Under the pieces are notes generated by a model. It saw only the letters and a program-made list of their open reading frames with translations, did no database searches and was not told the DNA's origin. Position numbers and translations under genes: made by a program. 64,000 nt of DNA from Dryomyza anilis (Eukaryota > Arthropoda > Insecta > Diptera > Dryomyzidae), in assembly GCA_951804985.1 (NCBI GenBank), contig OX638133.1, positions 28,116,963 to 28,180,962 of the forward strand, read 5' to 3'. Below are positions 48,200-59,241 of this stretch, one piece after another (position 1 is the first letter of the stretch; each line of letters starts with the position of its first letter).

Positions 48200-49310
48200 T
48201 TGTGATTTTTTAAACATTTAAGGCGAATTTTGAATTTTAAAGTGCTCCTGTATTTTTGAAACTAGGGGCACATTCAACTGAGATATCTTTAAATCACTGC
48301 TATAACAAATACGTTGCAATAAAAAAATCGAACCAACAATTCCTCGAAACCGCTCCTCACACGTTATATAATAAAGGGTTTTTTCAACAGGGACGCTACA
48401 AAAGTAGAGCGACAGGGACAGCAAACGACGCCATATTTCTTGCCGCTTTTTGACATTTCTCTTCAGTAAGGTTTGCCATTTCATGATGGAAAGATATACG
48501 AATTCGAATTTTGGTAGTAAATTTTAATAATTTCGACTCGTTGTTGGCTCCTATATCTTTCCATCATGATATAGCAAATCTTACTGAAGAGAAATGTCAA
48601 AAGAGCGGCAAGAAATAAGGCGTCGTTTGCTGTCCCTGTCGCTCTACTTTTGTAGCGTTCCTGTTGAAAAACCCTTGAAAAAACATTTGTAGCGCTCTTA
48701 TTGAAAAAAATTGTAATTTTTTGGATTTTCAGCGCACACGCCATGGAATAGATTCTGTTTTGATAAAAATTATGATAAGGAACTATTTTTGGATGATCAA
48801 ATATAACATATTGTATAAAAAACAGTTTAATCCGAGTAATTCATTTTGAGGAAATGGTGATTTTTTGTACAATTAAGCCTAAAATTCACATTTAAAGTGC
48901 CTCTGTATTTTTAATCTTAGGGGCACAATCACGCGACATATCTTAAAATTTTTGTTCTTGTATTATCAGATCACAATAAATTTCAAATTAGTGATTTCAT
49001 AAAAGCCACGCTCTAACACAGTCGATAATATATCAGAAAACATGGTTCTACCATATGTTGTAATTTTGTATTCTCACTGAAAAAATAATTGATCAACAAC
49101 ACTGAGCGTCATTGAATTTTTAAATTAACTCGTAGCATACATTTCCGATCACACTTATTTCCAGCCAAATTCAGATGGAATTGTAGATGTGCTTTAGAAA
49201 AAAGTGCTTTTATCTGGCCAAACACGTTTTTTCTTTCGAAAGTTCCAGCGTGTTCTTTTTGGTTGGTGTTAGGGGCACATTCACAAGTCATATCTTAAAA
49301 TCTTTATATT
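48200..49310 (+). repeat. Direct repeat units with AGGGGCACA motif
   Basis: The stretch 48200-48310 (TTTAAAGTGCTCCTGTATTT, AGGGGCACATTCAACTGAGA, TATCTT) recurs at 48856-48970 (TTTAAAGTGCCTCTGTATTT, AGGGGCACAATCACGCGAC, ATATCTT). The last part recurs once more at 49268-49300. A MITE sits between the first two. The family is not recognised. Confidence 0.6.
48374..48710 (+). mobile_element. Long-TIR MITE, family copy 4 (complete arms)
   Basis: AAGGGTTTTTTCAACAGGGA begins at 48374 after TA. The left arm runs to GATGGAAAGATATACG, followed by a spacer of about 50 bp, then the right arm with its inner terminus ending ACCCTT at 48676 and a decayed outer terminus (TTGTAGCGCTCTTATTG, then an A run). 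With its two full arms, this copy and copy 2 define the family structure: one plain terminus and one doubled terminus. Confidence 0.85.
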
Positions 49311-51493
49311 TACCCTACTCTATTAAAAATTGAATACAAAAAGATACATTAGATACAAGTCGCGACTCACACGTTGAAAAGAAGTCGAAATTTTCGTTTT
49401 CGTTCCAAAAGTGTTATCATACCTCCAGCTCTGTCCAAATTTCGTTTGGAGTATGACCTACTTATGCGACATGTATTTTTTTTTGCATTCGGATATTAGC
49501 TAGCGATTGTATTTAAATCGTAGTGATATCTTGCAATCCGTAGCAAAAGTGATGATTAGAACGACACAATACGTGCGCGTATCATCGGTATTTTTGATGT
49601 TTTTCTTACTTTGGCCACATTTAGCAAATCGACAGAGCAACTCAAGAACTCAAAAAAAGCTTCGATTTATTAATTCAAATATTCTTAACAATATTCAATT
49701 AAAATATAAAATATAAAAACAACAAATCATTTTTATTCATTGCTTTATGTCAATATCATGAAGGTTAAAAGTTTTCTGGATTTGCTCATATATGTCATTT
49801 TTCTTGTTCGTTAAAAAGTAGAATTGCATCAAGTTTGTCTCAGTATCCTACAATAAATTTAAATGCTGATACAATAAAATCAAATGCTGATACTTCATAT
49901 GTTTAAAATTAAATAACACAACTAAAAATTTTTATATTTTGCGTTTGACTGGTCATAACTTTGGTCAAATCCATCCGAATTTCATTAGGTTTATTTCTGA
50001 ATATTAATGAAAGTTTTCTTAATAGAATATAAAAGAAATCAGATCTAAAACATAAATGTGTAAAAAGTTAAAGTCCAAAAACAATAGATAAACGCGAGAA
50101 TTTCCCTATGTTTTACGTAATAACTCAAAAATTTGAGGCAATCTGAAAAAATTTTTTATTAAATATGCTTTTTCCGGTGATTTTATTAATTGTCTTTATT
50201 TTCTCAGTTTTTCAAATTTAACCAATTATTGTAACCAAACCATAAACGTTATTAATGTTTACTTAAAGCCATAATATTTCTATATTTAGTCATGGACAAT
50301 AAATCATTTAAACAATTGTCCAGTCCAATCTTTTCATAAAAAAGTGTTTGGTAAAATACAGTGAAAAATGCAAAAAACCAAAAAAATATATATTTTAATT
50401 TATAACAAAAAAAAATTAATAAATTTATATAACAAAAATATTAATAAACAAAAAAAAATTATAAGTTATTTATATTTTCTCGACACAATACGCATTCGAC
50501 TCCGACCCATTTACAGATATTGTGTAATACGCATTGCGAGATCATGGATTTTTAAATTTTTAATCAGAAATAAGATATGTTCAATACATACTAGTTTGTA
50601 TAATTTGGTACAACTATTAAATGTGGTAGTTGCTTTTCTTTTAGGAGAAAAATTATTCAAACTCAAAATAGATAAAAATTTAGAAGATTCCAAATATACA
50701 AGACTGCTTATTGTTAACCTTTCAATATAATTTTTATGATGATCTAAACAACTAAACATTTATTTCATATTTAATTAATTTTTAGTACAAAAAGTTGTTT
50801 TAAAATTTATATTTATTTTTTAATTTCAAAAACAACTCTCATAAGCAAAATCGTTTAGAAAATCATTTCTCTATTCATCACAGCCCATTGGCAACTCTGT
50901 CCATGCTGCCCACCTAAAGTGCGAGTGATGAGCAGTCAAGAACGGAGACTGCAGAGAGCATTGTTAGTTTTAGTTCATAGAGTGCTTACATGGTTGATGT
51001 TGTTTTTGGTGTACACTATTGTTGTACGCATATTACCTGACATTAAATAAATTGAATTCTAGTGAAAAGATACTAAATCAATTTGATTGAAAAAAAATAG
51101 TGTATTTGTCTTCGTGTGATGTACATAAAGCAAAATGTTTCCAACAGCAGAAAACCCAGCAGAAAAATAATTCTCTGCAGAAACAACACAGAATAAATTT
51201 TAAAATTAGTGTTAAATTCATAAATTTAATTTGTTCTAATTAATTTTGCAAATTTGTGGGCATTTTTAATCAAATTTATAAATTTTATAGATAGTTTTAA
51301 AAGTATTTTAATACCAAAATTTATTAAAAGTTTCCCCAGACAACATTTTTGGCAGGTTCTAGGAGTTTTGGATTTTTTTTTGACATATTTCAAACAGACA
51401 TTGACGGAATTTGTATTACAAGCTGTATATTTTCTGTCCGTTCCCAAAATATGGCGTGAATCTAACATGTAAATTTCCTAAGTTGTACAACCT
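49311..51493. other. AT-rich intergenic DNA, no gene recognised
   Basis: An open frame at 50368-50730 is rich in Lys, Ile, Tyr and Asn, as expected from AT-rich DNA, and shows no domain. 50870-51010 is less AT-rich but has no readable gene. The divergent repeat at 49930-50160 lies inside. Confidence 0.4.
49930..50160 (+). repeat. Divergent dispersed repeat, copy 2
   Basis: Counterpart of 37325-37560. It shares TATATTTTGCGTTTGA, ACTTTGGTCAAATCC and CCGAATTTCATTAGGTTTAT with that region, in the same order and spacing. Confidence 0.55.
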
Positions 51494-51884
51494 CCCAGTC
51501 TGCCTTGTCTCGAAGGCCTTGGATACCTCGAAGATTTCTCGAACTAACTTCAATATCAAAGTTCGAACTCGTAGCTAAATCGCTTCTAATTTTCAAAATT
51601 TCTCGTACATTCAAATACAATACGACATTTAATCATTTATCACATCGATATCGTAATATATTTCGAAGCCATCTCGAACTTTATTCATTTTTTTCTTCGA
51701 TATCGTTCTGATTTTGAAAAATTTCTCGTACCGAGAAAACACCAATAGAACGCATCGATATCTACCTACCATGTAGGTCCAATTTGAGGCCTGATTACGT
51801 TGCAATAACGGGTTCGATATCGTGTGATTTCTCCATCTACTCTCATTGATCTCGTAATGATATCGAAACGAATGGCATACTGGG
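51494..51884. mobile_element. Short TIR element (391 bp) with CCCAGT ends
   Basis: CCCAGTCTGCC at 51494-51504 and GGCATACTGGG at 51874-51884 are inverted repeats with one mismatch. The inside is full of TTCGAA, CGATATCG and TCTCGTA motifs in both orientations. An inner direct repeat, TTTCTCGTAC after a TTTTCAAAA-like run, lies near 51597 and 51720. There is no coding capacity. I could not find a clear target duplication, so the superfamily is open. Confidence 0.55.
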
Positions 51885-52340
51885 CTGCTATTCATTTCCT
51901 AAAATGCTCCATTTTTCAGTGTGTTTTGGCGAAAATATGCCGAAAATGTTCTTGAAAATTGTCAGTAATTTTGTCTCGGGTTGAATACATAATTTTATTA
52001 TTCTTCCTGCAATTGCTGGGAAGTGCTTCCAGAACCAGTGCTTCTTTTTTCTACTGACTACAGAGCTAGTCTCAAAAACTATAGAGTTTGAGTAAAAGGT
52101 GCACGTATGGGTTGATGAGCATAACAAAGCACAAAAGTTCAATATGGCGTCGCACTCAGTGCGGAAGTCATTTATTTTCATTTTGAAGGTTATTTATTAT
52201 TGTTATTGCCAACTGAATGAGTGATAAACGACATGGTGCAATTGTGAGAGAGGTGGAAAGCAGGGCCATGGTTGCTTCAAACACTTTAAAGAAATCTTTA
52301 AAAGGTAAAGAAACATATAAATATTTTGTATCACAATATC
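51885..52340. other. Intergenic DNA, no gene recognised
   Basis: Mixed-composition sequence. An open frame on the minus strand (51888-52181) has no domain I recognise. Confidence 0.4.
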
Positions 52341-53072
52341 AACCAGTTGGGAAGGTTAGATCACATGGGAAATTTTAAAGTAGGTGTAATTATGATAGTT
52401 AGGATTATCAAAATTATAGTCGGTCTAAGCCGACTATAAATACCCTACACATATGTGTGGTTACCATTCAAAGTGATATATAGGTCACCAGGGTATACGA
52501 ATCCTGAAAATAACTACAAACATTCAATCGCTGAAGAATTTCCATTCATTTGATACCCATATTTACAAATGGGTAGGTGTACCGAATTTCGATTTTTTTT
52601 TTTGTGAACCACAAGTCTTTTCGCCGGAAAACATTATTATCATGTATTTGAGCATGATGTCAATATATATTTGACCAACAAAGTTTACCTAAGCACGTAT
52701 ACATAAAAATTGATCTTTATATGTACATTTTATATGTGGTATTTGAACATAAGTGGTCGGATCATAGGTCACCATGGACCGATCTCGCCAATTTTTTCGC
52801 ACATACAGCGTAGGTATATTAGTAATCTAAGTTATAAGTTTCATTTATCTAGCTCTTCAATTTTAAAAGTCTTAGGGATTTCAACAGACAGACAGACGGA
52901 CAGACAGACGGACAGACAGACAGACGGACAGACGGACATCGCTAAATCGACTCAGGAGGTCATGCTGATCAAGAATATATATACTTTTCCATACCGGAGA
53001 TGCTTTCTTCTGGGTGTTACAAACGGCGTACCAAACTGAATATACCCTTTCACTCTTAGTGTAGGGTATAAA
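52341..53072 (-). mobile_element. Helentron-like (mini-me / DINE-1 type) element, copy D
   Basis: Runs from AACCAGTTGGGAAGGTTAGA to GTGTAGGGTATAAA in the orientation of copies A and B. It has the shortest GACA/GACG tract (about 52885-52938) and a short TA tract, so it is probably nearest the original size. The hairpin and both subterminal repeats (TACCCTACAC and GTGTAGGGTA) are intact. It sits at the left border of the T-rich region. Confidence 0.9.
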
Positions 53073-53099
53073 AAAGAATGTTTATGAAAGTGTTGCTGC

Positions 53100-54270
53100 A
53101 ATTAAGTGTTTAAATTTATTGTTCGAATATCTCATATAAATAAATTTAATTTTGAGTTTTTTTCGTGTTTTTGCATTTATATTCGCTATTGTGTTTTTTT
53201 TTGTTTGTTAAAGTTTAGGCTTTATTTTGCTACTGTTGTTTTTGTTTCTGTTTCTGCTTTTGATTTTTATTTTTGTGTTTTTATTTATAAATTTAGTTTT
53301 TCGTTTTGTTTTTTATTGTTTTTGTTAGTTTTTGCAATTTTTTTTTATTGTTGCGGTGTATTTGGTAATTTTTGTGTTTTACTTTTAATTTCGTTCTTAT
53401 GTTTTTCTGTTGCTTCTGTTTGGCTTTTGTGTTTTTTTTTTTAATTGTGTTATTGCTCTATGCTTTTCTTTGTTTTCTTTAATTTTTGTTATTGCAGTTT
53501 TCTTTTGAATTTGTATTTTTGCTTTTGAATTCGAATTTTTTGGTTTTGCACCTATGTTTTAATATTGCACTGGTTTGCTCTTGCTATTGCTATTGCTCTT
53601 GTTTTTTTTTTTTTTTTATTTGTGCTATTTTTTTTTCTATCTTTTATTTGTTTTCTTAAATTTATATTATTATATTTTAATTTAGAATTTATATTTTGTT
53701 GCGGTCTTTTTATTTTATTTTAGAGTGGTGTTTTTCTTCTATTTTTTTTGTATTTTCTTATTCTTTTTGTGTTTTTATATATTTGGATTTTTAAATTTGC
53801 TTTTATTTCGGTCTTTTTGTGTTTTGCTTTGATTATGTGTTTATGCAAAGCGTTTGCATTTGATTTTGTGTCTTCTTTGGCTTTTTGTTGTGGTACTGCT
53901 TGGCTTTTGTGTTTTTTTTAATTGTGTTATTGCTCTATGCTTTTATTTGTTTTCTTTAATTTTTGTCATTGCATTTTTTTATTAAATTTGTATTTTTGCT
54001 TTTGAATTCGAATTTTTTGGTTTTGCTCCTATGTTTTTCTGTTGCTACTGTTTTGCTCTTGGTCTAGCTCTTGTGTTTTAGTTTTTATTTGTGGTATTTT
54101 GTTCTATCTTTAATTTGTTTTCTTAAATTTATGTTATTGTATTTTAATTTAGAATTTGTATTTTTGTTTTTGATTTCGTATTTTTATTTTTACTTAGAAG
54201 AAAAACTCTTTTTTTTTTGTATTTTCAAATTCCTTTTGTGTTTTCATATATTTGGATTTTCAATTTGTTT
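53100..54270 (+). repeat. T/G-rich cryptically simple DNA, block 1, with a 480-bp tandem duplication
   Basis: The plus strand is a monotonous mix of TTTTG, TTTTTGTG and TTTTGCTTTTG words. It grew partly by duplication: TGGCTTTTGTG at 53421 and all that follows (ATTGTGTTATTGCTCTATGC, GAATTCGAATTTTTTGG) recurs from 53901 at an offset of 480 bp, falling to about 468 by the end. All open frames here are Phe/Leu/Cys-rich artefacts of the bias. The long strand asymmetry may reflect an intron or transcribed spacer, which cannot be told from here. Confidence 0.85.
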
Positions 54271-54278
54271 GTTTTGAT

Positions 54279-55923
54279 CAAGGATTGAAACCTAAACGAA
54301 TAACGGTTTCCGGTATACCGGTTCCATGTTACGGTTTCGGTTTTGATTTCGGTTTTTGTATAAATTTTCTTTTTTCCATATTTTTCAAATAATTTAACAT
54401 TGTTTATATTGTGCTAAGTTATGTTCAAATTATGATATTGGGGTAAAGTGGAAAACGTAACTTAAACAATGTTTGTTGCTATTGTAGTTAAAATATTGTG
54501 TTATATTAATTATTTAATTGATTACGCCAAGAAAAAATTTTAATTTAAAATTTCGTGACCACAAACCAATGAAAAGCTACTTTTTGACATAACCTGAGAT
54601 ATCATCTGAATTGCAAGGAAGAAGAATTTTGTACACTTTCCATCCATAAAAGCCAAAGAAATTATATTTCAACAATTCAGTGAACTGCAATATATGTAAA
54701 ATAGTGATGATCATTTGCAAGAGCAAGGCAAGAAATGGTAATCTTGTTCTTGGTCTTGTTCATAATAAATGTAAGGAATATTTCGTATAGGCATATTTCT
54801 GTTTTCGTCAGTGATTAAAAAAAATCCGTATGCTACACGCACTGTATGTACAGAGAACACAAATAATATCTTGCAGGGTAAATTTTTTTTTTGCGAAAAC
54901 AAACTCAAACGCAAACGCTACGAAGCGAACACTAACAGAAAGAAGAGAATACAATAATAACAAATTACGATTCGTATATACACACTTTCACAACGACAAC
55001 TCTTTGTTGCTATCCGGTATCATCGCATGGCAACAAACAGACGCATGACAGCAGACAGACGCATGAAAACGGAGAGACGCATGACAACGGACAGACGCAT
55101 GACAGCAGACAGTCGCATGACACCACACTTCATGTATGTATCTAGTACAGCTATGTAGTTGGCAACAACAACGAGTTTTCTTTGTGGTACAAAAAATTTC
55201 CCGCCAAAAAATTCTATCAAAACCTTGGATGCTGCTATATTGTCATGCTGCTTTATTTGCATTTCTGTTGTTGTTGCACTTTCATACGAATCAGCGGATT
55301 TGTGAAAAAAAGAAAAACACAAAAAGCAATATATAAGCTAAATGAGGTACACTGTGAAAATGTTCATTATTATTATTTTTTTGTTTTATAAGTTGAATGA
55401 AATAATGCACATAGAACTTGACTTAAGTAAACTTCATGATTTTACAATTAACAAAAAAACTATGTATAAAAATAAAACAAAAACAATAATGTACATATGC
55501 ACAATCGATGTACGAACTAGCGTAGCGAAGAAAATCGAAAAAAAAACATTGTTTTGTCTATTTTATCTTATTCAAGCGACTTTTGAAGCACTTTTGAAGC
55601 TATTTACCGCTACAAAAGTGCTTCACAGACCTTATTTTTAAGATGCTTATATTCTTTAGCCTTGAAAAATGTTGGGAACTCAAAATTTTATTAAATGACA
55701 ATTTACTTATGATCTTCTATATAAAAAAATATGTTTTTCTGTTTCTATTTATAGGTACTTTTATAAAAACCGTTTTAAACCGGTATAAAACCGAAACCGT
55801 TTATATCGGTTTTGGATATCGGTTTATTTCTGATTTTCGTATAACGGTTTCGGTTACGGTTTCGGTTTTAAAAATGAAACGGTTTTAAACGGATATCGGT
55901 TTCGGTTACGGTTTTAATCCTTG
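54279..55923 (+). mobile_element. Non-autonomous hAT element, complete (1645 bp)
   Basis: The left terminus CAAGGATTGAAACC (54279-54292) and right terminus GGTTTTAATCCTTG (55910-55923) are inverted repeats, 13 of 14 matching. They are flanked by a perfect 8-bp target duplication, GTTTTGAT (54271-54278 and 55924-55931), diagnostic of hAT-type insertion. Both ends carry many ACGGTTTCGG, CGGTTAC and ATATCGG subterminal repeats, the usual transposase-binding arrangement. The interior has no transposase frame; it holds an 18-bp minisatellite and AT-rich filler. It inserted into the T-rich block and must depend on a transposase encoded elsewhere. A decayed second copy lies at 38958-40056. Confidence 0.9.
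55021..55128 (+). repeat. 18-bp minisatellite inside the hAT element
   Basis: About six units of an ACAGACGCATGACAGCAG-type repeat with GCATG constant and the flanks varying. In the minus frame it gives repeated MRLSAV-like hexapeptides, a product of the repeat length being a multiple of three, not evidence of a protein. Confidence 0.85.
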
Positions 55924-55931
55924 GTTTTGAT

Positions 55932-56730
55932 TATGCGTTTTTGCAAATCGTTTGCATTTGCGTTTGATTTTGTGTTTTGTTTTTCTTTTCTTTTTACATT
56001 TTTATTGATTTTGGATTTATCGCGGGTTAATAATTTTGTTATACTTCTGTTTTTGGTTTTGTGTTTTTTTATTGTTTTTATATTTAATCAATTTAATCCA
56101 AAGCCTTTTTCTTTTTCTTTTCACTTTTGTTTTATTGAGTTTTGTTTTGATTATGTGTTTTTGCAAAGCGTTTGCGTTTGATTTTGTGTTTTGTTTTTGC
56201 CTTTCTTTTTACTTTTTACTTTTTGTATTGATTTTCGATTTTTTGCGGTTTACTAATTTTGTTATATTTTTGGTTTGTGTTTTTTTTTATTGTTTTTATA
56301 TTTATTCAATTTAATCCAAAGCCTTTTTCTATTTCTGTTGATTTTTTTTATTTTGATTTTGGATTTAAGTACGACCTTCATTTTTGTTTTTCATTTTTGT
56401 TTGCACTTTTATTTTTGGTTTGATTTTGAGTTGCTTTACTTTTACTTTTGATTTTGTGTTTTTCTTTGTGTTATTGTTTTTGTGAGTGTTTTTGCGTTTA
56501 TTTTTACTACTATGTTTTTCTTGATTTTGTGTGTCTTGCATTTGTTTTGCATTTGTTTTGTGTTTGTGTATGTGTTTTTTTTTTCTTTTGATGTTGTGCT
56601 TTTGTTTTGATTTAGTGTTTTTGCTTTTTATTTGTGTTATTGCCTTTGTGTGTTGATGTTGTTTTTCGCTTTTGTTTTAGCTTTTGGTATTTGTTTTTTT
56701 TTGTTTTGAGTTTATTTTCATTGTTGTTGC
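55932..56730 (+). repeat. T/G-rich cryptically simple DNA, block 2, with a 220-bp duplication
   Basis: Continuation of block 1 beyond the hAT element. TTTTGATTATG followed by TTTTTGCAAA and CGTTTGC occurs at 55925 and 56145, offset 220, each followed by TTTAATCCAAAGCCTTTTTC. A third, older copy of the beginning lies at about 53828. Open frames are low-complexity artefacts. Confidence 0.8.
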
Positions 56731-57700
56731 CTGGAGGTGCCACGCTTCGTTGCCAAATCCCGCCCATATATAGCTAATATTACCTCCATAGTCCATAGTA
56801 CCTATACTCGTGTCAAATGTCACTCAAATCGCTTCAGCGCTTTAGACATGATGCTTGAACGTACAGCCAAACCGTCAGACAAACGGACCAACAATCCGCT
56901 TTCTGAATTTAATAAAAATGCAAGAGTGCTAAATCTGCCCCTATCATTGAAGTATTTTTTTTTTTAATATGACCTTAGCAAGCAACAAGAGTTACCGTAT
57001 TGTGGCTAAAATCCACTAATTAAAATCATGAAAAACCCACATGCAATATCTGCACTGATTTCTATGGCGACCAACGTTTCGTGAAACAAACTCTGCTCCT
57101 CGGAAGTGCTACAAAATGTGGTGCCAAAAACGAAAGCCACAGAAATGTAGCAAAATCACGCGAACCACTGCAGGTTTTACGATTTTATTTTCCTGTTTTT
57201 TTTTTTTAATCGACCACCTGTCCGCTGTCAGTGCAAAGAGGCAACAGAAGCAGCACAGTGTTGCTGGCCGCAGGATATATTTTAACCTGCTGACCTTTTC
57301 TTTTTGTTTTTTTTTTTGGTTTTTTGTTCACTGATGTTGCTCGTTACCACTTTTACTTATTTCAAGTTGCTGGTTGGTAATGCTGCCGGAATTCGCCCAA
57401 CAATTTCCGCACATTTTATGCATTAACTGGACTTGCTGAAAAATTGTTCTGCCCCGAGGAGCATGTAGAATGCAGCATGCAAAAAATTCCATTGCATGAA
57501 CTAAAATTTGGGGAGGACATAGATTAGATGTAGGCGGTAAGTTTAGCGAAAGAACGACTAGGCAGCCAAATTAGTTTGGAAAGTTTATATATGATTTTTT
57601 TTATGAAATATTATATGTTTTTCCTTAAAAATGATATGAAGTTTGAATGGAATTTTATGGAAAATCTTTTAAAAAGATGTCTAAAACCCAAACTTTTTTT
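56731..57700. other. Complex-sequence island in the T-rich region
   Basis: Balanced composition returns here, with GCCACGCTTCGTTGCCAAAT, CTGTCCGCTGTCAGTGCAAA and CAATTTCCGCACATTTTATG segments. Open frames at 56737-56967 and 57116-57334 are the least repeat-like in this part, but neither shows a domain, and neither has splice or start context I can trust. It may be a distinct insertion or a conserved non-coding piece. Confidence 0.35.
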
Positions 57701-58935
57701 AATTTTTTTTTAATTGATAACTTAAATCCCGAATAAAATTTTGTATGTCTAACATATTTTATTTTTTCTTTAGAAAATGATTTGAAAATAAAAATTTTGA
57801 TTTTAGTTATTTTGTTTTTGCTTTTTTTGATTTTGTTTATTTCCTTTTTTGCTTTTTTTTTATTTAGTTGCTTCTGTTTTTTTTTATTTTGTTTTTAAAA
57901 TTGACTTTTTCTTTTTGCTATAATTTTGTGTGGATTTCTGTTTTGCTTTTGTTTTGTGCGTTTTTGATTTTTGTATTTTTGATATTTTTTGTGTTTTTGA
58001 TTTTGTGTTTTGTTTTTACTCTTGTGTGTTTTGTTTTTGATTTTGATTTTGCGGTTTTTTTCTTTATTTTTTTAATTTTACCTTTTCTTTTTGTGTTATT
58101 GCATTTGTGTGTTTTTATTTTGCTTTTTTTTTGGTATTGTGTTTTTGTTTTTATTTTCGTATTTTTACTTTTGTTTTTTTTTTTGGTTTTGTGGGTTGCT
58201 TTTGTTTCTTGTTGGTTATGGTGTTTTGCGATTTGATTTTGTGCTGTTTTTGAATTTGATTTTTTTTTTTGCTTTTGTTTTTATGTTTTTAATTTTGTAT
58301 TTTTGTTCGTATCTTTGTTTTTGTGATCGCTTCTGTTTTTATTTTTGTGTTTTGCTTTTATTTTTGTGTTTCTGCTTTATTTTTGTTTTGTGCGTTTTTG
58401 GTTTTGTCTTTTTGATATTTTTTGCGTTTTTTATTTTGTGTTTTTTTTGTTTTTGTGTTTTTACTTTTGTGTGTTTTGTTTTTGTTTTTGTGGTTTTTTT
58501 TCTTTAGTTTTTGTATTTTACCTTTTATTTTTGTGTTTATGCATTTGTGTGTTTTGATTTTGCTTTTTATTTTTGTTTTGATATTGAGTTTTTGCTTTTA
58601 TTTTGAGTCTTTGCTTTTTTTTTGGTTTTGTGTGTTGCTTTTGTTTATTTTTTGGTTATGGTGTTTTTTTGCGATTTGATTTTGGTATTTTGTTTTTGCT
58701 TTTGTTTTTATGTTTTTAATTTTGTATTTTAGTTCGTATCTATGTTTTTGTGTTCGCTTTTGTTTTTGTGTTTCTGCTTTTGTTCTTTGCATTTGATTTT
58801 GTTTTCCATCTGTTTTTTTTGAGTTGTTTTTGAGTAATTGATTTAGTTTTGTCCTTTTGATATTGTGTTTGATTTTTGCGTTTGGTTTTGTTTTTGTGTT
58901 TTTGCTTTGTAATTTTTTTTGTATTTAAGTTTTTG
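57700..58935 (+). repeat. T/G-rich cryptically simple DNA, block 3, with a 443-bp tandem duplication
   Basis: TTTTGTGCG, TTTTTGATATTTTTTG, a TTTTACCTTTT-type stretch, GCATTTGTGTGTTTT, then GGTTATGGTG and GCGATTTGATTTTG occur in the same order from about 57940 and again from about 58385. The GCGATTTG landmark is at 58228 and 58671, offset 443. Long Phe-rich frames across it are artefacts. Confidence 0.85.
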
Positions 58936-59241
58936 TTTCATCTTCTTAGCTAGTGTAAGTCCCAAGTTATAACGTGTTGTAAGTTTAGATTGTATGGGAG
59001 GCGCCACGCCTCTAAAGCTAAAGGAAAACATTCTGGATTATAAGAAACAGTTTCACTTAGTTATCAAGACAGTAACTAAGCGCAATTATTCTTGAAATGC
59101 AAATGTAAATGTAATAAGTATCAAAAATGTTGTTGCTGTTTTCTTCCCAAAATTTAAAGAACTCGTGTCGTATAACAGTTGTTTTTTCCGATGTTGCTTT
59201 GTCAGTAATATTCGCAATTATGCTTTGTTTTGCATTTGATA
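58936..59241. other. Spacer containing ATTATTCTTGA motif
   Basis: Includes GGGAGGCGCCACGCCTC (a short GC-rich palindrome near 58996-59012) and the first copy of the CAATTATTCTTGA motif that recurs in the following inverted repeat. Confidence 0.4.

Noticed and set aside
50368..50730. Open frame of 120 codons
   Set aside because: Composition (Lys, Ile, Asn, Tyr) simply mirrors AT-rich DNA, and no domain is visible.
52710..53039. Open frame of 109 codons similar to those at 30371, 40387 and 41188
   Set aside because: Similarity between these frames comes from four copies of one non-coding Helentron-like element, not from a protein family.
55020..55322. Minus-strand frame with MRLSAV repeats
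   Set aside because: Produced by an 18-bp minisatellite whose length is a multiple of three; it lies inside a non-autonomous hAT element.
57868..58557. Overlapping Phe/Leu/Cys-rich frames resembling membrane proteins
   Set aside because: Hydrophobicity is a direct result of T-rich DNA (TTT, TTG and TGT codons). Overlapping frames look alike and lack any domain. Frames at 53106-53444 and 55921-56314 fail for the same reason.
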